NCBI GenBank assembly: GCA_934229625.1
Contig: CAKQDU010000008.1
Coordinates: 3,937-67,936, forward strand
Reading direction: 5' to 3'
DNA: 64,000 nt
Origin: an uncultured Alphaproteobacteria bacterium
GTDB taxonomy: Bacteria > Pseudomonadota > Alphaproteobacteria > RF32 > CAG-239
Shown: positions 1 through 8,525 of the stretch, one piece after another
Numbering within the stretch: the stretch's first letter is position 1
How the letters are laid out: the number at the start of each line of letters is the position of its first letter
Notes under the pieces: model-generated
Told to the model about the DNA's origin: nothing
Seen by the model: only the letters and a program-made list of their open reading frames with translations
The model's database searches: none
Program-made: the position numbers and the translations under genes

Positions 1-587
1 AACACGGTAATTTCTTCGATATTATAATTATTTACCTTAGACAAATCGCCGTCCTGATGTATAATTTCAGCCAAAATCATACCCATCGGAGTTCCCCAGT
101 CGCCCAAGTGAACATCAGAAACAACTTCATTGCCGGCAAAACGCTCAATACGCTGAATGCTTTCGCCGATAACGCCGGAGCGCAAATGTCCGACATGCAT
201 TTCTTTTGCCACATTGGGGCCGCCAAAATCCAAAACAACTTTATGCGGATTTTCTGCCATTCCACAGCCAAGACGTTCATCAGCAGCCATTTTATCCAGA
301 GTTTCGGCAATAAAATCGTTAGTCAGTTTAATGTTAATAAATCCGGGACCATCAACCGAAACGGCAGATATTTCCGGACAGTTTTTTAATTCATCCGCTA
401 TAGATTGAGCTATTTCCCTCGGATTTTTATGGGCAATTTTCGCCAAAGCCAAAGCTCCGTTGCATTGAAAATCGCTCAAATCGGCGCGGTCAGATATTTT
501 AACCGCGGCAAAACGAGTATCGAGTCCTAATCTTTCAAAAATTTCTGTTAAGTCTGTATTTAGTTTATTTTCCGGTTGAAGATTCAT
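1..587 (-). CDS. argS: Arginyl-tRNA synthetase, N-terminal part (runs off window)
   Basis: This is the first ~195 codons of a class I aminoacyl-tRNA synthetase that charges tRNA-Arg in the cytoplasm. Translating the minus strand gives an N-terminal additional domain of about 110 residues. It is followed by the class I signature region, with the HIGH-type motif HVGHLRSG preceded by FGGPNVAKEMH, as is typical of ArgRS. The C-terminal catalytic part lies beyond position 1. The ATG at 587 has an AAGGA ribosome site 7 bases upstream. It overlaps the end of the upstream lipoprotein gene by 23 bp, so the two are probably co-transcribed. Family assignment is firm; nothing can be said of the missing C-terminus. 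Confidence 0.93.
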   Translation of the reverse strand, partial: MNLQPENKLNTDLTEIFERLGLDTRFAAVKISDRADLSDFQCNGALALAKIAHKNPREIAQSIADELKNCPEISAVSVDGPGFINIKLTNDFIAETLDKMAADERLGCGMAENPHKVVLDFGGPNVAKEMHVGHLRSGVIGESIQRIERFAGNEVVSDVHLGDWGTPMGMILAEIIHQDGDLSKVNNYNIEEITV

Positions 588-933
588 TTTTTATTCCTTT
601 TTTATTCACACATTTAAAATAAGCATGGCTGGGCAACAGAAGTTTGCCGTCAAAATGAGTTTTTTGTAAAAATTCGGCATTGTCTCCTGTTTTTTGTTTT
701 TGGCATTCTAAAACAGCAAGTTTTTGTAATTCCTCATCATTGCTCCACAAACCATTGTAACAAATGACTGGCGCATCCGGTTTGGATGGACCGCTGTACA
801 GCAATGCCGGATTTTGTGTTCCGGGATTACGGCGCCGGTCAATATAGGGATTAAACATACTGCATCCGCACAAACTCAGCATAAATATCGTGCTTATTGT
901 AAATTTTAGACTAGACAATTTAAAAAACTCCAT
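565..933 (-). CDS. Small predicted lipoprotein
   Basis: A 122-residue protein that I do not recognise. The N-terminus has a lysine-containing n-region, a hydrophobic stretch and a lipobox ending LSLCGC near residue 24, so it should be exported and lipid-anchored. The mature part holds three further cysteines and no familiar domain. There is no clear Shine-Dalgarno site, but a TATAAT -10 lies immediately upstream (937-942), so the mRNA leader may be very short. Its 3' end overlaps argS, which suggests an operon. Function unknown. Confidence 0.7.
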   Translation of the reverse strand: MEFFKLSSLKFTISTIFMLSLCGCSMFNPYIDRRRNPGTQNPALLYSGPSKPDAPVICYNGLWSNDEELQKLAVLECQKQKTGDNAEFLQKTHFDGKLLLPSHAYFKCVNKKGIKNESSTGK

Positions 934-936
934 TAA

Positions 937-962
937 ATTATACTTTCAGTAAAAGGTATAAT
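937..962. promoter_or_regulatory. Divergent -10 elements
   Basis: Two perfect TATAAT hexamers lie 20 bp apart in opposite orientations: minus-strand at 937-942 (toward the lipoprotein/argS) and plus-strand at 957-962 (toward the gene at 980). Neither has a good -35 box, so this is a tentative divergent promoter. Confidence 0.35.
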
Positions 963-979
963 ATACAAAGAATATTAAA

Positions 980-1579
980 ATGAAAAGCGAAAATAAATAT
1001 ATTGGTGATGATAAGTTCAAAAAATTTTTAGAACACTATAACTGTCCAACTCCGTTAGAAGTTATAAAACTAAGATTTGCCGGCGCAATTTGCAGTCCTA
1101 ACGAGAATTTACGTCCGACTGACGTTATTGCCTCTTTTTGGCAGAATAATTTGGCTCCGCGTTTGGAAACAAAAAATGAAGCTGAATTGTTTTTCAAATT
1201 TTTTATGGGACTATGGGATGAAATGTTTGAATTGGTATCGGCTAACGGAATTGTCTTGCCTCATATAAAACCTACTGATGATTTGATTGCCGTTTGCGAG
1301 AATCGGTTTGCTGAGCTTGAATTGGGATTTGTCGAAGGCTTTTGGGGCGGTAAGGAAGATATAAAAGTGCCGGCCTATATTGCTGAAATGATTGACTCTT
1401 TGACACAACTTGCTGAAGTTTATAACTCGCTTAAAGAAAAAATAAATCCCGAAAAAAACAATAAAAATATTTTTGACGCAATTATTAAATGTGATAAAAT
1501 GGCTGCAAAATCCGTGAATATGCTGATTGAACACTACGTTTTGCCTCATATTGACAATTTACGCCGTACTGTTAACTAA
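980..1579 (+). CDS. Conserved-looking hypothetical protein
   Basis: A 199-residue, soluble, mostly helical acidic protein without signal peptide or membrane segment. It is rich in Trp/Phe in the middle (FFKFFMGLWDEMF; FVEGFWGG). I do not recognise a family. It is the first gene of a plus-strand run that continues with the nitroreductase (16 bp gap) and lolA, so it is probably co-transcribed with them. The start has only a weak upstream purine stretch. Confidence 0.6.
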   Translation: MKSENKYIGDDKFKKFLEHYNCPTPLEVIKLRFAGAICSPNENLRPTDVIASFWQNNLAPRLETKNEAELFFKFFMGLWDEMFELVSANGIVLPHIKPTDDLIAVCENRFAELELGFVEGFWGGKEDIKVPAYIAEMIDSLTQLAEVYNSLKEKINPEKNNKNIFDAIIKCDKMAAKSVNMLIEHYVLPHIDNLRRTVN

Positions 1580-1595
1580 ATTAAAGGAGAAAAAA

Positions 1596-2132
1596 ATGGA
1601 ATTGTTAGAAGGTTTAAAAACCCGCCGTTCCGTACGCTTATATGACACAACAAAAAAAATCCCGCATGAGGATATTGAAAAAATTTTAGAGGCTGTTTCA
1701 TATTCACCATCGGCTCATAATAAACAGCCGTGGGAATTTTTGGTAATTGAAGATAAGGAAACGCTGGCTTCTTTACGCAGCATTCAACCCTGGACATCGT
1801 TTGCTAAAAATGCTTCATGCGCCATTATTGTTTGCAGTAACACGGATGAATCTTTTCATCGCGATAAAGAAAATGAAAAATGGTCTTATGCCGATGTTGA
1901 CGGAACAATTGCCGCATACGGAGTTTTGCTGGCCGCTCATGCTTTGGGTTATGGCGCTTGTTTTTGCGGCGCTGCTCCAATGCCGTTGATTATTGAAAAT
2001 CTGCAGGAAAAACTGCATATTCCGGCAAATATGCGCCCGATAGCAATTATTCCGATGGGTGTGCCGGCAGAAGAACCAAAACAACCGGCAAGCCGCTATA
2101 ATCCGGATAAAGTTCATTGGGAAAAATGGTAA
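1596..2132 (+). CDS. Nitroreductase family protein (FMN-dependent)
   Basis: A 178-residue flavin oxidoreductase of the nitroreductase superfamily, which normally works as a homodimer binding FMN and using NAD(P)H. The N-terminal RRSVRLYD and SPSAHNKQPW motifs are the usual FMN phosphate- and ring-contacting segments. The central DVDGTIAAYGVLLAAHALGYG helix-loop region and the C-terminal proline-rich MGVPAEEP segment are also typical. The ATG at 1596 is preceded by AAAGGAG. An in-frame start at 1527 lies inside the upstream gene and has no ribosome site. Substrate cannot be read from sequence. Confidence 0.88.
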   Translation: MELLEGLKTRRSVRLYDTTKKIPHEDIEKILEAVSYSPSAHNKQPWEFLVIEDKETLASLRSIQPWTSFAKNASCAIIVCSNTDESFHRDKENEKWSYADVDGTIAAYGVLLAAHALGYGACFCGAAPMPLIIENLQEKLHIPANMRPIAIIPMGVPAEEPKQPASRYNPDKVHWEKW

Positions 2133-2159
2133 TTTCCCTTTTTATAAAGGAATTGTAAA

Positions 2160-2768
2160 ATGAAAAAACTTTTATTTGCTGCCATGCTTATTGCCGGTTC
2201 GGCGCACGCTGAAAACGCAGATTTGAATAAAATAGAAAATTATCTGAATAATATCAACACGCTTGAAGCAAGCTTTGTACAGATGTCAAGCAACGGAGGT
2301 TCGGCAGAAGGTAAAATTTTTATTGAAAAACCAAGCAAAATCCGCATGGAATATACTGCTCCCGACCATTTGTTGATTGTCGGTAACGGTGAATATATTA
2401 TCTATAACGATAAAGAATTGGACCAAATCACCAATATCGATTATAAAGATATTCCGGCAACCATGATTTTAAGCAATAAAATTAAATTTGACGGCAAAAA
2501 TCTGAAAGTCACCGATTTTTATAAAGATGGCGGACAAACGTCTGTAACGGTAGAAATGCCAAAATCTCCGGGAGTTAAACCTATTACCTTGATTTTTGAT
2601 AATTCGCCGTTTCGTTTGAAACAATGGAAAGTTATAGACCAACAAAACATTGAAGTTACAATTTCTTTATTTGATGCTGAACAAGACAAGAAGTTGAGTG
2701 AAAATTTGTTCAAATTTAATAAAAAAACAGAGAAAAACCCATCTTCTTCTGTCAGCAGAAGGAAATAA
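2160..2768 (+). CDS. lolA: Outer-membrane lipoprotein carrier protein LolA
   Basis: A 202-residue periplasmic chaperone that carries lipoproteins from the LolCDE exporter to the outer membrane. It has a clear cleavable signal peptide (lysines, hydrophobic core, AHA site near residue 17). Next comes the LolA pattern: an N-terminal NNINTLEASFVQ segment, then GKIFIEKPSKIRMEY, ending in a ligand-groove region with ITLIFDNSPFRLKQW. AAAGGA lies 9 bases before the start. It is the last gene of the run before a bidirectional terminator. No LolB is visible here. Confidence 0.92.
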   Translation: MKKLLFAAMLIAGSAHAENADLNKIENYLNNINTLEASFVQMSSNGGSAEGKIFIEKPSKIRMEYTAPDHLLIVGNGEYIIYNDKELDQITNIDYKDIPATMILSNKIKFDGKNLKVTDFYKDGGQTSVTVEMPKSPGVKPITLIFDNSPFRLKQWKVIDQQNIEVTISLFDAEQDKKLSENLFKFNKKTEKNPSSSVSRRK

Positions 2769-2792
2769 ATAAAATATCGAGCTTTGAACAAT

Positions 2793-2831
2793 AAAAAAAT
2801 CTGCTCCGCTTAACAACGGGCAGATTTTTTT
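2793..2831. terminator. Bidirectional intrinsic terminator
   Basis: An inverted repeat (AAATCTGC... GCAGATTT) with an A-run on one side and a T-run on the other lies between two convergent genes, so it can end transcription from both. Confidence 0.75.
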
Positions 2832-2836
2832 GTCTG

Positions 2837-3580
2837 TTAATACTGTGTGTTTATAAAGTTCAAATCATTAGAAAGCAAACGAAGCAAAGCCTCTGCTTCG
2901 TTTTGAAGAGTTTCTTGTTTTAAAATCGCAAAGTCCAACATTGCACTATACGATTTAAAACTGTCTTCAGGCGCTTTTTCGGCAACCATCCATTGACGAA
3001 AAACGTTGCAGATGCTGCAATTCGGCTCCGGCGCATTTGACTTTTCCAACTCTATGACCTCGGTCATAAATAAATCCACAAACAAAGACAATACAGGCGC
3101 TGATATTTGGCAATGTTTAACATACCATAACAACTTATTGTAGTTATTGCGATACTCCAGCAGCAACATTTTTGCCGCATCGTTGTCAAACCATTCGATA
3201 CGCTCGGTATTGACGCATTCGGCATACATTTTACAAAAAGCATCTGCCGGCATTTTCTTTATCAAAATAAATTGTTCCGGAACTGAAAGATGTCTGTTTT
3301 TCACACTTTCAACATACAAGTTCCACATTTTGCGCGTACCGATTTGGAAAATAATTTCCAGTTTTGAACCAACAAAATACTTTTCACATTCTGTCAAAAG
3401 AGTTGAACTGCTGCCATAGCACTTCTTGGTAAGCGAGTTTGTTGCCATATATGCGGCTAAAGTCGCGCTTATTCGTTCATTACCTTCCGCATAGCATTCG
3501 CACAGTTGTTTAAACGTTTTGAGCGGCATGCAATTAAAAATAGTCATTACCGCATAACGCATTGCTCTAATAATATTCAT
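2837..3580 (-). CDS. Hypothetical helical protein
   Basis: A 247-residue soluble protein, predominantly helical, cysteine-bearing, with no recognised domain. It begins without a Shine-Dalgarno site. Its leader contains the string TTATTATTAACTTAAATTTT, closely resembling the leaders of the accessory genes at 49.2-51.8 kb. A TTGACT/TATGTT promoter with 17 bp spacing lies just upstream (3620-3648). Its general character (about 250-360 residues, helical, lone gene with own promoter) resembles the paralogues at 49740 and 50939, but I could not align it convincingly with them. Confidence 0.6.
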   Translation of the reverse strand: MNIIRAMRYAVMTIFNCMPLKTFKQLCECYAEGNERISATLAAYMATNSLTKKCYGSSSTLLTECEKYFVGSKLEIIFQIGTRKMWNLYVESVKNRHLSVPEQFILIKKMPADAFCKMYAECVNTERIEWFDNDAAKMLLLEYRNNYNKLLWYVKHCQISAPVLSLFVDLFMTEVIELEKSNAPEPNCSICNVFRQWMVAEKAPEDSFKSYSAMLDFAILKQETLQNEAEALLRLLSNDLNFINTQY

Positions 3581-3619
3581 AAGCTAAAAATTTAAGTTAA
3601 TAATAAATTTACGCCGTGT

Positions 3620-3648
3620 AACATAGTCCACTGCATTTTCAAAGTCAA
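3620..3648 (-). promoter_or_regulatory. Sigma70-like promoter
   Basis: Minus-strand TTGACT (3643-3648) and TATGTT (3620-3625), 17 bp apart, in front of the hypothetical gene ending at 3580. Confidence 0.55.
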
Positions 3649-3672
3649 TATTTTTATATTGTTTTATTCTAT

Positions 3673-5433
3673 TTAAGATAACTGAGCATGGTATAGCGAG
3701 GCGTAAATACTATCTGTTTTGGCCACCAATTCGGCGTGCGTGCCGATTTCGGCAATCTTACCATAGTTCACCACCACGATTTTATCGGCATTGCGCACGG
3801 TTGAAAGCCGGTGGGCAATAACAAACACCGTACGATCGGCCATCAGGTTGTCAATCGCCTGCTGCACAATGGCTTCTGACTTATTATCAAGAGCCGAGGT
3901 CGCCTCGTCCAGAATCACAATCGGCGCATTTTTAATAAAGGCTCGAGCAATGGCTATGCGCTGCTTTTGACCGCCGGAAAGAAGCACTCCGCGTTCTCCG
4001 ATTTGTGTATCCAAACCTTTAGGAAGCTCTTTGATAAAATCTGTCAAACAAGCACAGGAAACCGCATATTCAACCGCTTTTTCATCGGCATTTTCATTAC
4101 CAAGTAAAATATTATCGCGAATAGAACCGGAAAATAAAAAGTTATCTTGAAAAACAACAGATATTTTGTCGCGCAGAGAATTTAACTTATAATCGCGAAT
4201 ATCCGTGCCGTCTATCAGAATCTGGCCCGATGTAACATCATAAAACCGCGGCAGTAAGTTAACCAATGTAGTTTTTCCGCCTCCGGAATTACCAACAAAT
4301 GCAATCGTCTGCCCTTTTTTGATGTCCAGGTTAATATCCTGCAGCACCGGTTTGCCGGCGATATATTCAAAATTGACATGCTGATAGGAAATGCCTCGTT
4401 TAATCTCGCGCAGCTCCTTAGCATTCGGGCGGTCGCAGATTTTCAGTTCCATTTGCAAAAGCTCAAACACGCGCTCCATCGCCAGCAGAGCCACCTGCAC
4501 ATTGTTAAAGTTGTTGCCGATGCCTTTTATCGGGTTATACAGCAAAATAAGCGCCGCCACAAAAGAAACGAAGTTTCCGGCTGTAATCTGATGATGCACA
4601 ATCAAATAGCTGCCCACCCAAATAACCAAAGCAATCCCCAGCGACACCACAAAGTGCATTAAAGGCGAAAGCATGCCTGTGCGCTGCACCATTTTCATTC
4701 CCAGTTTAAACACACGGCGCAGCGTGTTATCAAAACGGCTGTTTTGATAGTCGTACAAATTATAAGAAGAAATCACGCGGTTGCCGCAAAAACTCTCATT
4801 ATAATGCGTTACCACTTCTGCACCGGTAAATACGGTTTGTTTATTGATATCTTTAATGCGTTTTCTCACTCTGGTAAGAGGATATAAAGCCAAAAACAAT
4901 ATAATCACAGCAATCACCGCGAGCTGCCAGCTATTGTAGAAAAGCACCGCGATTAAAGAAATTGATGAGAAAAAACGTGTAGAAAACTGTTTGATATTGT
5001 TTAAAAGTCCGCTGCAAGCCGCATCCACATCATTATTAAAACGCATCATTACATTGCCTGAGGTGGTGGAATCAAAAAAAGAAGCATCAAACTTTGTAAG
5101 TTTTTCAAACAAAGAAATTTTTACATCACAGGAAATACGGCTGCCAACCCAAGTATTTGCAAAATTTGCGGCAAATGTCAACACTCCCTGCATTGCGCTG
5201 AATAAAATAATAACAAGCGGAATCCACAGCGTATTACTGTTTTTTTCTATCATCATGACATCCATATACGGCTTGAGCGCCCAAGCTATCACAGCATCCA
5301 AAGCACCTACAGGCAAAGTAAGACAAACGGCTAGCAAAGCCCTTCCCCAATATGGCTTAACAAAAGGCCACATCTGCCCATAGTCATACAGCACCTGATT
5401 ATTTTTTATTTTTTCTTTTAATTTTGCAAACAT
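3673..5433 (-). CDS. MsbA-type ABC exporter (fused permease/ATPase)
   Basis: A 586-residue half-transporter that would dimerise in the inner membrane. Residues ~30-300 form the six-helix ABC membrane domain. The ATPase domain follows, with Walker A (GNSGGGKTT), Q-loop (VVFQDN), signature LSGGQKQR, Walker B (VILDEATSALD) and switch histidine (IAHRLS). The order and length match MsbA/lipid-A flippase-like exporters, but multidrug exporters look the same, so no symbol is given. The ATG at 5433 has AAAGGA at good spacing. A longer start at 5469 lacks one. A glycosyltransferase gene lies upstream on the same strand, which would fit a cell-envelope lipid or glycan role. Confidence 0.88.
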   Translation of the reverse strand: MFAKLKEKIKNNQVLYDYGQMWPFVKPYWGRALLAVCLTLPVGALDAVIAWALKPYMDVMMIEKNSNTLWIPLVIILFSAMQGVLTFAANFANTWVGSRISCDVKISLFEKLTKFDASFFDSTTSGNVMMRFNNDVDAACSGLLNNIKQFSTRFFSSISLIAVLFYNSWQLAVIAVIILFLALYPLTRVRKRIKDINKQTVFTGAEVVTHYNESFCGNRVISSYNLYDYQNSRFDNTLRRVFKLGMKMVQRTGMLSPLMHFVVSLGIALVIWVGSYLIVHHQITAGNFVSFVAALILLYNPIKGIGNNFNNVQVALLAMERVFELLQMELKICDRPNAKELREIKRGISYQHVNFEYIAGKPVLQDINLDIKKGQTIAFVGNSGGGKTTLVNLLPRFYDVTSGQILIDGTDIRDYKLNSLRDKISVVFQDNFLFSGSIRDNILLGNENADEKAVEYAVSCACLTDFIKELPKGLDTQIGERGVLLSGGQKQRIAIARAFIKNAPIVILDEATSALDNKSEAIVQQAIDNLMADRTVFVIAHRLSTVRNADKIVVVNYGKIAEIGTHAELVAKTDSIYASLYHAQLS

Positions 5434-5535
5434 GTTTATCCTTTGACTTTTTGAGCATATTTTAGCCAATATTTTTCAAAAGTAAACAATTTGTCACAAG
5501 ATATAAACGAAAAAAGCCTGAACACTATTTTGACG

Positions 5536-6519
5536 TTATTTGCCATACTCTTTGATTAGTTTTTTATAAGTAAAATAGTTTTTAAGTTTATGTCCGCGCC
5601 AGCCCAGAAAACCTTTATGATTTAATTCTGTTAATTCTTCGGCAAAAAGTTTCCATATAGTTTCTTTGGTATTTTGCGTGGTTTCGGAACATCTTTTTAA
5701 TTGTTCAGCCAAAATTACCGGAATGAATTTGTTTTTAATAAATTGTAATTCTTTAGCATTTGTGCATTTCTGATAAAGATTGCAAACAAAAAAAGTTCCG
5801 ACAGTATAGTCGCTTATAGTTTGCGGCGTTGATTTTTGTTTGGATATAGACTGAGGATTTATGGTATAAAAATAAAGTTTAGCATCCAAAATAGCCGTTC
5901 TGGGCTTGCGAGCCAAAACCGCATAAGTGTGCGGATAATCTTCAAAATGAATTTTCGGTATAAATTCCAAACCATTCAAAAGCTCGCGCTTATAAAGCTT
6001 GGTCCACACATTAAAAGAAATCCTATATTTACCATGTCTGCTCTGAAAAAACAGCGGAGTATCTGTAACTTTAATCTTAATTTTAGATAAATTATACTTT
6101 TGCGGAATAATATTATGACCGGTTTTATTTTTCAAAAAGCCAAAGCATACCATTTCTGCCTGATATTTTTCAGCACAGCTGTATGCTGCTTCCAAACATT
6201 GCGGATGCAGACAGTCATCAGAATCCAGAAAATAAACATATTCGCCTTTTGCTTGTTTCAAAGCATTGTTGCGAGCCATGCTCAAGCCTTGATTAGCTTG
6301 ATTTATTATAACAAAACGCGCATCTTTGTCGGCGTATTGCCGTAAAATCTGCAAAGAATTATCCTTTGAACCATCATTCACGCAAATCGCTTGCCAATGC
6401 TGATAGGTTTGCGCCAGCAAGCTGTCCAGACATTCCGGCAGATATTTTTCCACATTATATATCGGAATAATTACTGAAACAAGTTTATCGCAGATGTTTT
6501 TTTCTGATTTTATTACCAT
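5536..6519 (-). CDS. Family 2 glycosyltransferase
   Basis: A 327-residue GT-A fold enzyme that transfers a sugar from a nucleotide donor, probably in capsule, LPS or exopolysaccharide assembly. The N-terminus shows the classic SVIIPIYNVEKYL motif, then NDGSKDNS and GLSMARNNAL. The metal-binding YFLDSDD comes at about residue 95. The FEDYPHT segment provides the usual acidic residue. The ATG at 6519 has GGAG six bases upstream. Two earlier in-frame starts (to 6543) do not. It lies directly downstream of the terminator of the structured RNA at 6551-6749, so that RNA could be an attenuating leader for it or a separate gene. Confidence 0.88.
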   Translation of the reverse strand: MVIKSEKNICDKLVSVIIPIYNVEKYLPECLDSLLAQTYQHWQAICVNDGSKDNSLQILRQYADKDARFVIINQANQGLSMARNNALKQAKGEYVYFLDSDDCLHPQCLEAAYSCAEKYQAEMVCFGFLKNKTGHNIIPQKYNLSKIKIKVTDTPLFFQSRHGKYRISFNVWTKLYKRELLNGLEFIPKIHFEDYPHTYAVLARKPRTAILDAKLYFYTINPQSISKQKSTPQTISDYTVGTFFVCNLYQKCTNAKELQFIKNKFIPVILAEQLKRCSETTQNTKETIWKLFAEELTELNHKGFLGWRGHKLKNYFTYKKLIKEYGK

Positions 6520-6550
6520 AACTTTCTCCATTAAAAGTGGCAAGTCCTTA

Positions 6551-6578
6551 CAAAAAAGCCGCCTTGATGAGAGGCAGC
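6551..6578 (-). terminator. Intrinsic terminator of RNA copy 1
   Basis: A minus-strand 7-bp stem (GCTGCCT/AGGCGGC, one G-U pair) with a 7-nt loop is followed by six T. It begins about 6 nt after the closing stem of the RNA. Confidence 0.75.
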
Positions 6579-6749
6579 AGGAAGTTAGAACCTATAATGG
6601 AAATAGTGTAGTGTATTCGGCGTAAGAGCAAGCTCCTACGCCTTATTAGCTACCTTCCTGCTATCAGGCAACAAGGTAGTTTTTCTCATCTGGAAAAACC
6701 AGTTATCCATTAGAGGGTTCTAAACCTCACATCGGTAATCAACCGCTGC
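6551..6749 (-). ncRNA. Structured RNA candidate, copy 1 (standalone)
   Basis: Read on the minus strand this gives an RNA of ~199 nt. Its closing stem pairs 6716-6723 with 6585-6592 (TTAGAACC/GGTTCTAA). A second nested stem pairs 6706-6712 with 6595-6601 (TAATGGA/TCCATTA). Inside are three hairpins: CTGG/CCAG at 6690-6702, CTACCTT/AAGGTAG at 6650-6679 with an inner CCTG/CAGG, and GGCGTA/TACGCC at 6619-6642. An intrinsic terminator ends it. A promoter precedes it and no ORF explains the region. I do not recognise a known family: it lacks the SRP GGAAG loop context, the 6S central-bubble rod and RNase P core motifs. The same architecture recurs at 32330-32548 and 47777-48034. Confidence 0.62.
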
Positions 6750-6755
6750 AATTTA

Positions 6756-6784
6756 AAGCTAAAAAATTTAACAAGTAATGTCAA
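6756..6784 (-). promoter_or_regulatory. Promoter of RNA copy 1
   Basis: A perfect TTGACA at 6779-6784 lies 17 bp from TAGCTT at 6756-6761 on the minus strand, placing the RNA start near 6749. It sits between the terminator of the upstream gene and the RNA, so the RNA is an independent unit. Confidence 0.65.
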
Positions 6785-6809
6785 ACAAATTTTTGTAGTT
6801 TTAAAATAT

Positions 6810-6839
6810 AAAAAAAACAGAGAGCCTTTGCTCTCTGCC
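6810..6839 (-). terminator. Intrinsic terminator
   Basis: Minus-strand GCAGAGAGC-AAAG-GCTCTCTG is followed by eight T, directly after the membrane-protein gene at 6858-7295. Confidence 0.85.
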
Positions 6840-6857
6840 TTTTATATTTTTGTTTTT

Positions 6858-7295
6858 TTACTTATTTTCAGAAATTTTCGGCTGGAAAAATACTTTACGC
6901 GTTGCGATAATCAAAGCAAGCAGCTCACCGCCGTAGCTCAAAGCAACCAATCCCCAGGCTAAATATTCTTTTAACTGCGAACCGACGCTTTCTGACAAGA
7001 GAACCGGCACAACCGCCGCGCTTACTATATACAAAATCAAAGAAACACAGCCGATGTAATGCATATATACGGAAAAATTAGGAAACTTTGTGATAAAGCT
7101 CTGCAAAAAAACAAATTTCTCTTTGTGTGACAAACCGACAATCAGGAGAATGACAAAAGCCCAAAACATAACGTCTGTTATAGTCTCAATAGGAGCCGCT
7201 AAAGATTCAATCCAACGTCCCGGCTCCGTAATCAGATAGTCTGCTGTAAAATATAATCCGGCAAGCACACACAGTCCTTTACCTTTTATTTCCAT
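6858..7295 (-). CDS. Four-helix inner-membrane protein
   Basis: A 145-residue protein with about four hydrophobic helices (residues ~8-25, 42-58, 78-100, 112-132), short loops and a basic C-terminus. No family recognised. GGGAG lies upstream of the ATG. It has its own terminator, and the stretch 7296-7411 between it and the phage-like cluster shows no gene, so it is probably a host gene bordering that cluster rather than part of it. Confidence 0.65.
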   Translation of the reverse strand: MEIKGKGLCVLAGLYFTADYLITEPGRWIESLAAPIETITDVMFWAFVILLIVGLSHKEKFVFLQSFITKFPNFSVYMHYIGCVSLILYIVSAAVVPVLLSESVGSQLKEYLAWGLVALSYGGELLALIIATRKVFFQPKISENK

Positions 7296-7411
7296 TTATC
7301 ATTCTCCCGATGCAGTTAAATTAAATAATATTTAAGTGGTAAAACAAAATAATTACAAATGCAAGCAAAATAATTTTATTTTTTGGCTTTTTCTGCGGTC
7401 TGCAGAGCGGC

Positions 7412-8083
7412 TTAACTTGCGCCGCCGCTGGAAAAACCTCCGGCTATTGTCTGCGCGGTTTTAGACATATTATCCCAGCCGCTTTGACGCGCCGATGTCA
7501 GACGGTTTTCAATATCCTTATTCGTGCCGTATAAGTTCGCCTGATTCTGATAGCCGGAAACTGAACCGTCAAGCAGCGCTTTAATTTGCTGAATATAATT
7601 CAGCTGCGAATTATTATTGAAATTCGCACTGTTAATATTGTCGCTCAAACTTTGGCTATAGACACCCTGCCCCGCCGCAATACTTTGATAAGCCGCCTGC
7701 TTCAGCGCCTCATTCTGCTTTTGCTGCAGGTCGTTCATTGCGCGCTGATAAGCCTCGCTGCCCACTCCGATACCTTTGTTAGCTAAACCGGTCTCTAAAT
7801 CCGCCTGTAGCTGCTGATATTGCGGCGTAAGCTTGTCAATAGCCGACTGATAAACAGCGTTTTCCGCTCTCTGGCGAGCCTCGTCCGAGCCGTTTACCGA
7901 AAATTGATATTCCGGCATATTACCCAGATTCTGACTCATGCTGAGCGCCTGCCCTGTCATATTCTTCAAGGTGTTGTCATAGTTTGAGGTATCATAATTA
8001 CCCAGATAATTCAGATAGTTCTTTTCATAACCGTATTTATCGGTTGAAGAACTTGCAAAAACTTTTCCTATTGATTTACTCAT
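7412..8083 (-). CDS. Phage structural protein, probable tail/internal virion component
   Basis: A 223-residue protein rich in Gln, Asn, Ser, Gly and Ala. Its low-complexity helical middle contains repeated Tyr-Gln pairs (YQQLQADLE, YQSAIDKL, YQRAMNDLQ) and the C-terminus is glycine/serine-rich. This composition is common in podovirus tail-needle, internal or ejection proteins. The ATG has GGAG and overlaps the preceding GNAT gene by 8 bp. It is the last gene of the late phage transcript. Exact role is inference from position and composition. Confidence 0.55.
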   Translation of the reverse strand: MSKSIGKVFASSSTDKYGYEKNYLNYLGNYDTSNYDNTLKNMTGQALSMSQNLGNMPEYQFSVNGSDEARQRAENAVYQSAIDKLTPQYQQLQADLETGLANKGIGVGSEAYQRAMNDLQQKQNEALKQAAYQSIAAGQGVYSQSLSDNINSANFNNNSQLNYIQQIKALLDGSVSGYQNQANLYGTNKDIENRLTSARQSGWDNMSKTAQTIAGGFSSGGAS

Positions 8084-8525
8084 TTATTTTCTCCTTTTCT
8101 TTTATCCATTTACATTCTTCTTTCAGCATACCGAAAATGTAGCAGTCTTCACCGTTTTCACGATATGCCCTAAACATTCCTTCTTGCTGAAATCCGAGTT
8201 TTTTAACAAAATTATAGCTGGCAGCATTGCTTTTGCTGACCAATAAAGATATCCGGCGGCAATTTAAGCCGTTAAACGCAATGCTAAACATTGTCTTTAG
8301 CATTCGGCGGTTGCACCAACGCTTGTCCGTGGTGAAAACAGTCCACCAAACTTCTGTATTTTGGCGGTAGTTATGAAAAATCAAGCCTCCAATCATTTTT
8401 CCGCATCTGGCAAAACCAAAAGTAAGATGATTGTCCAGCCATTCTTTGCCGCAACCTAAACCTTTGCATACCCAATTTGTAATAAGGTCATTTTTGTCCG
8501 GCAAAATCTCATATTCATCAATCAT
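8076..8525 (-). CDS. Phage-encoded GNAT-like acetyltransferase
   Basis: A 149-residue protein with the GNAT fold pattern. A central strand (VWWTVFTTDKRWCNRRM) and a helix (LKTMFSIAFNGLNCRRISLLV) are followed by the C-terminal NAASYNFVKKLGFQQEGMFR segment that closes the acetyl-CoA site. Such proteins are frequent in the late operons of podovirus-like phages next to tail genes, where their target is unknown. Start and upstream stop share ATGA, indicating translational coupling with the 519-residue protein before it. Confidence 0.72.
   Translation of the reverse strand: MIDEYEILPDKNDLITNWVCKGLGCGKEWLDNHLTFGFARCGKMIGGLIFHNYRQNTEVWWTVFTTDKRWCNRRMLKTMFSIAFNGLNCRRISLLVSKSNAASYNFVKKLGFQQEGMFRAYRENGEDCYIFGMLKEECKWIKEKEKINE

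Noticed and set aside
6551..6749. Structured RNA as SRP RNA, 6S RNA or RNase P RNA
   Set aside because: The GCAGGAAGG string recalls the SRP loop, but its context (CCTG-ATAG-CAGG hairpin) does not form the SRP domain IV. The fold is multibranched, not a 6S rod with a central bubble. RNase P core sequences are absent.
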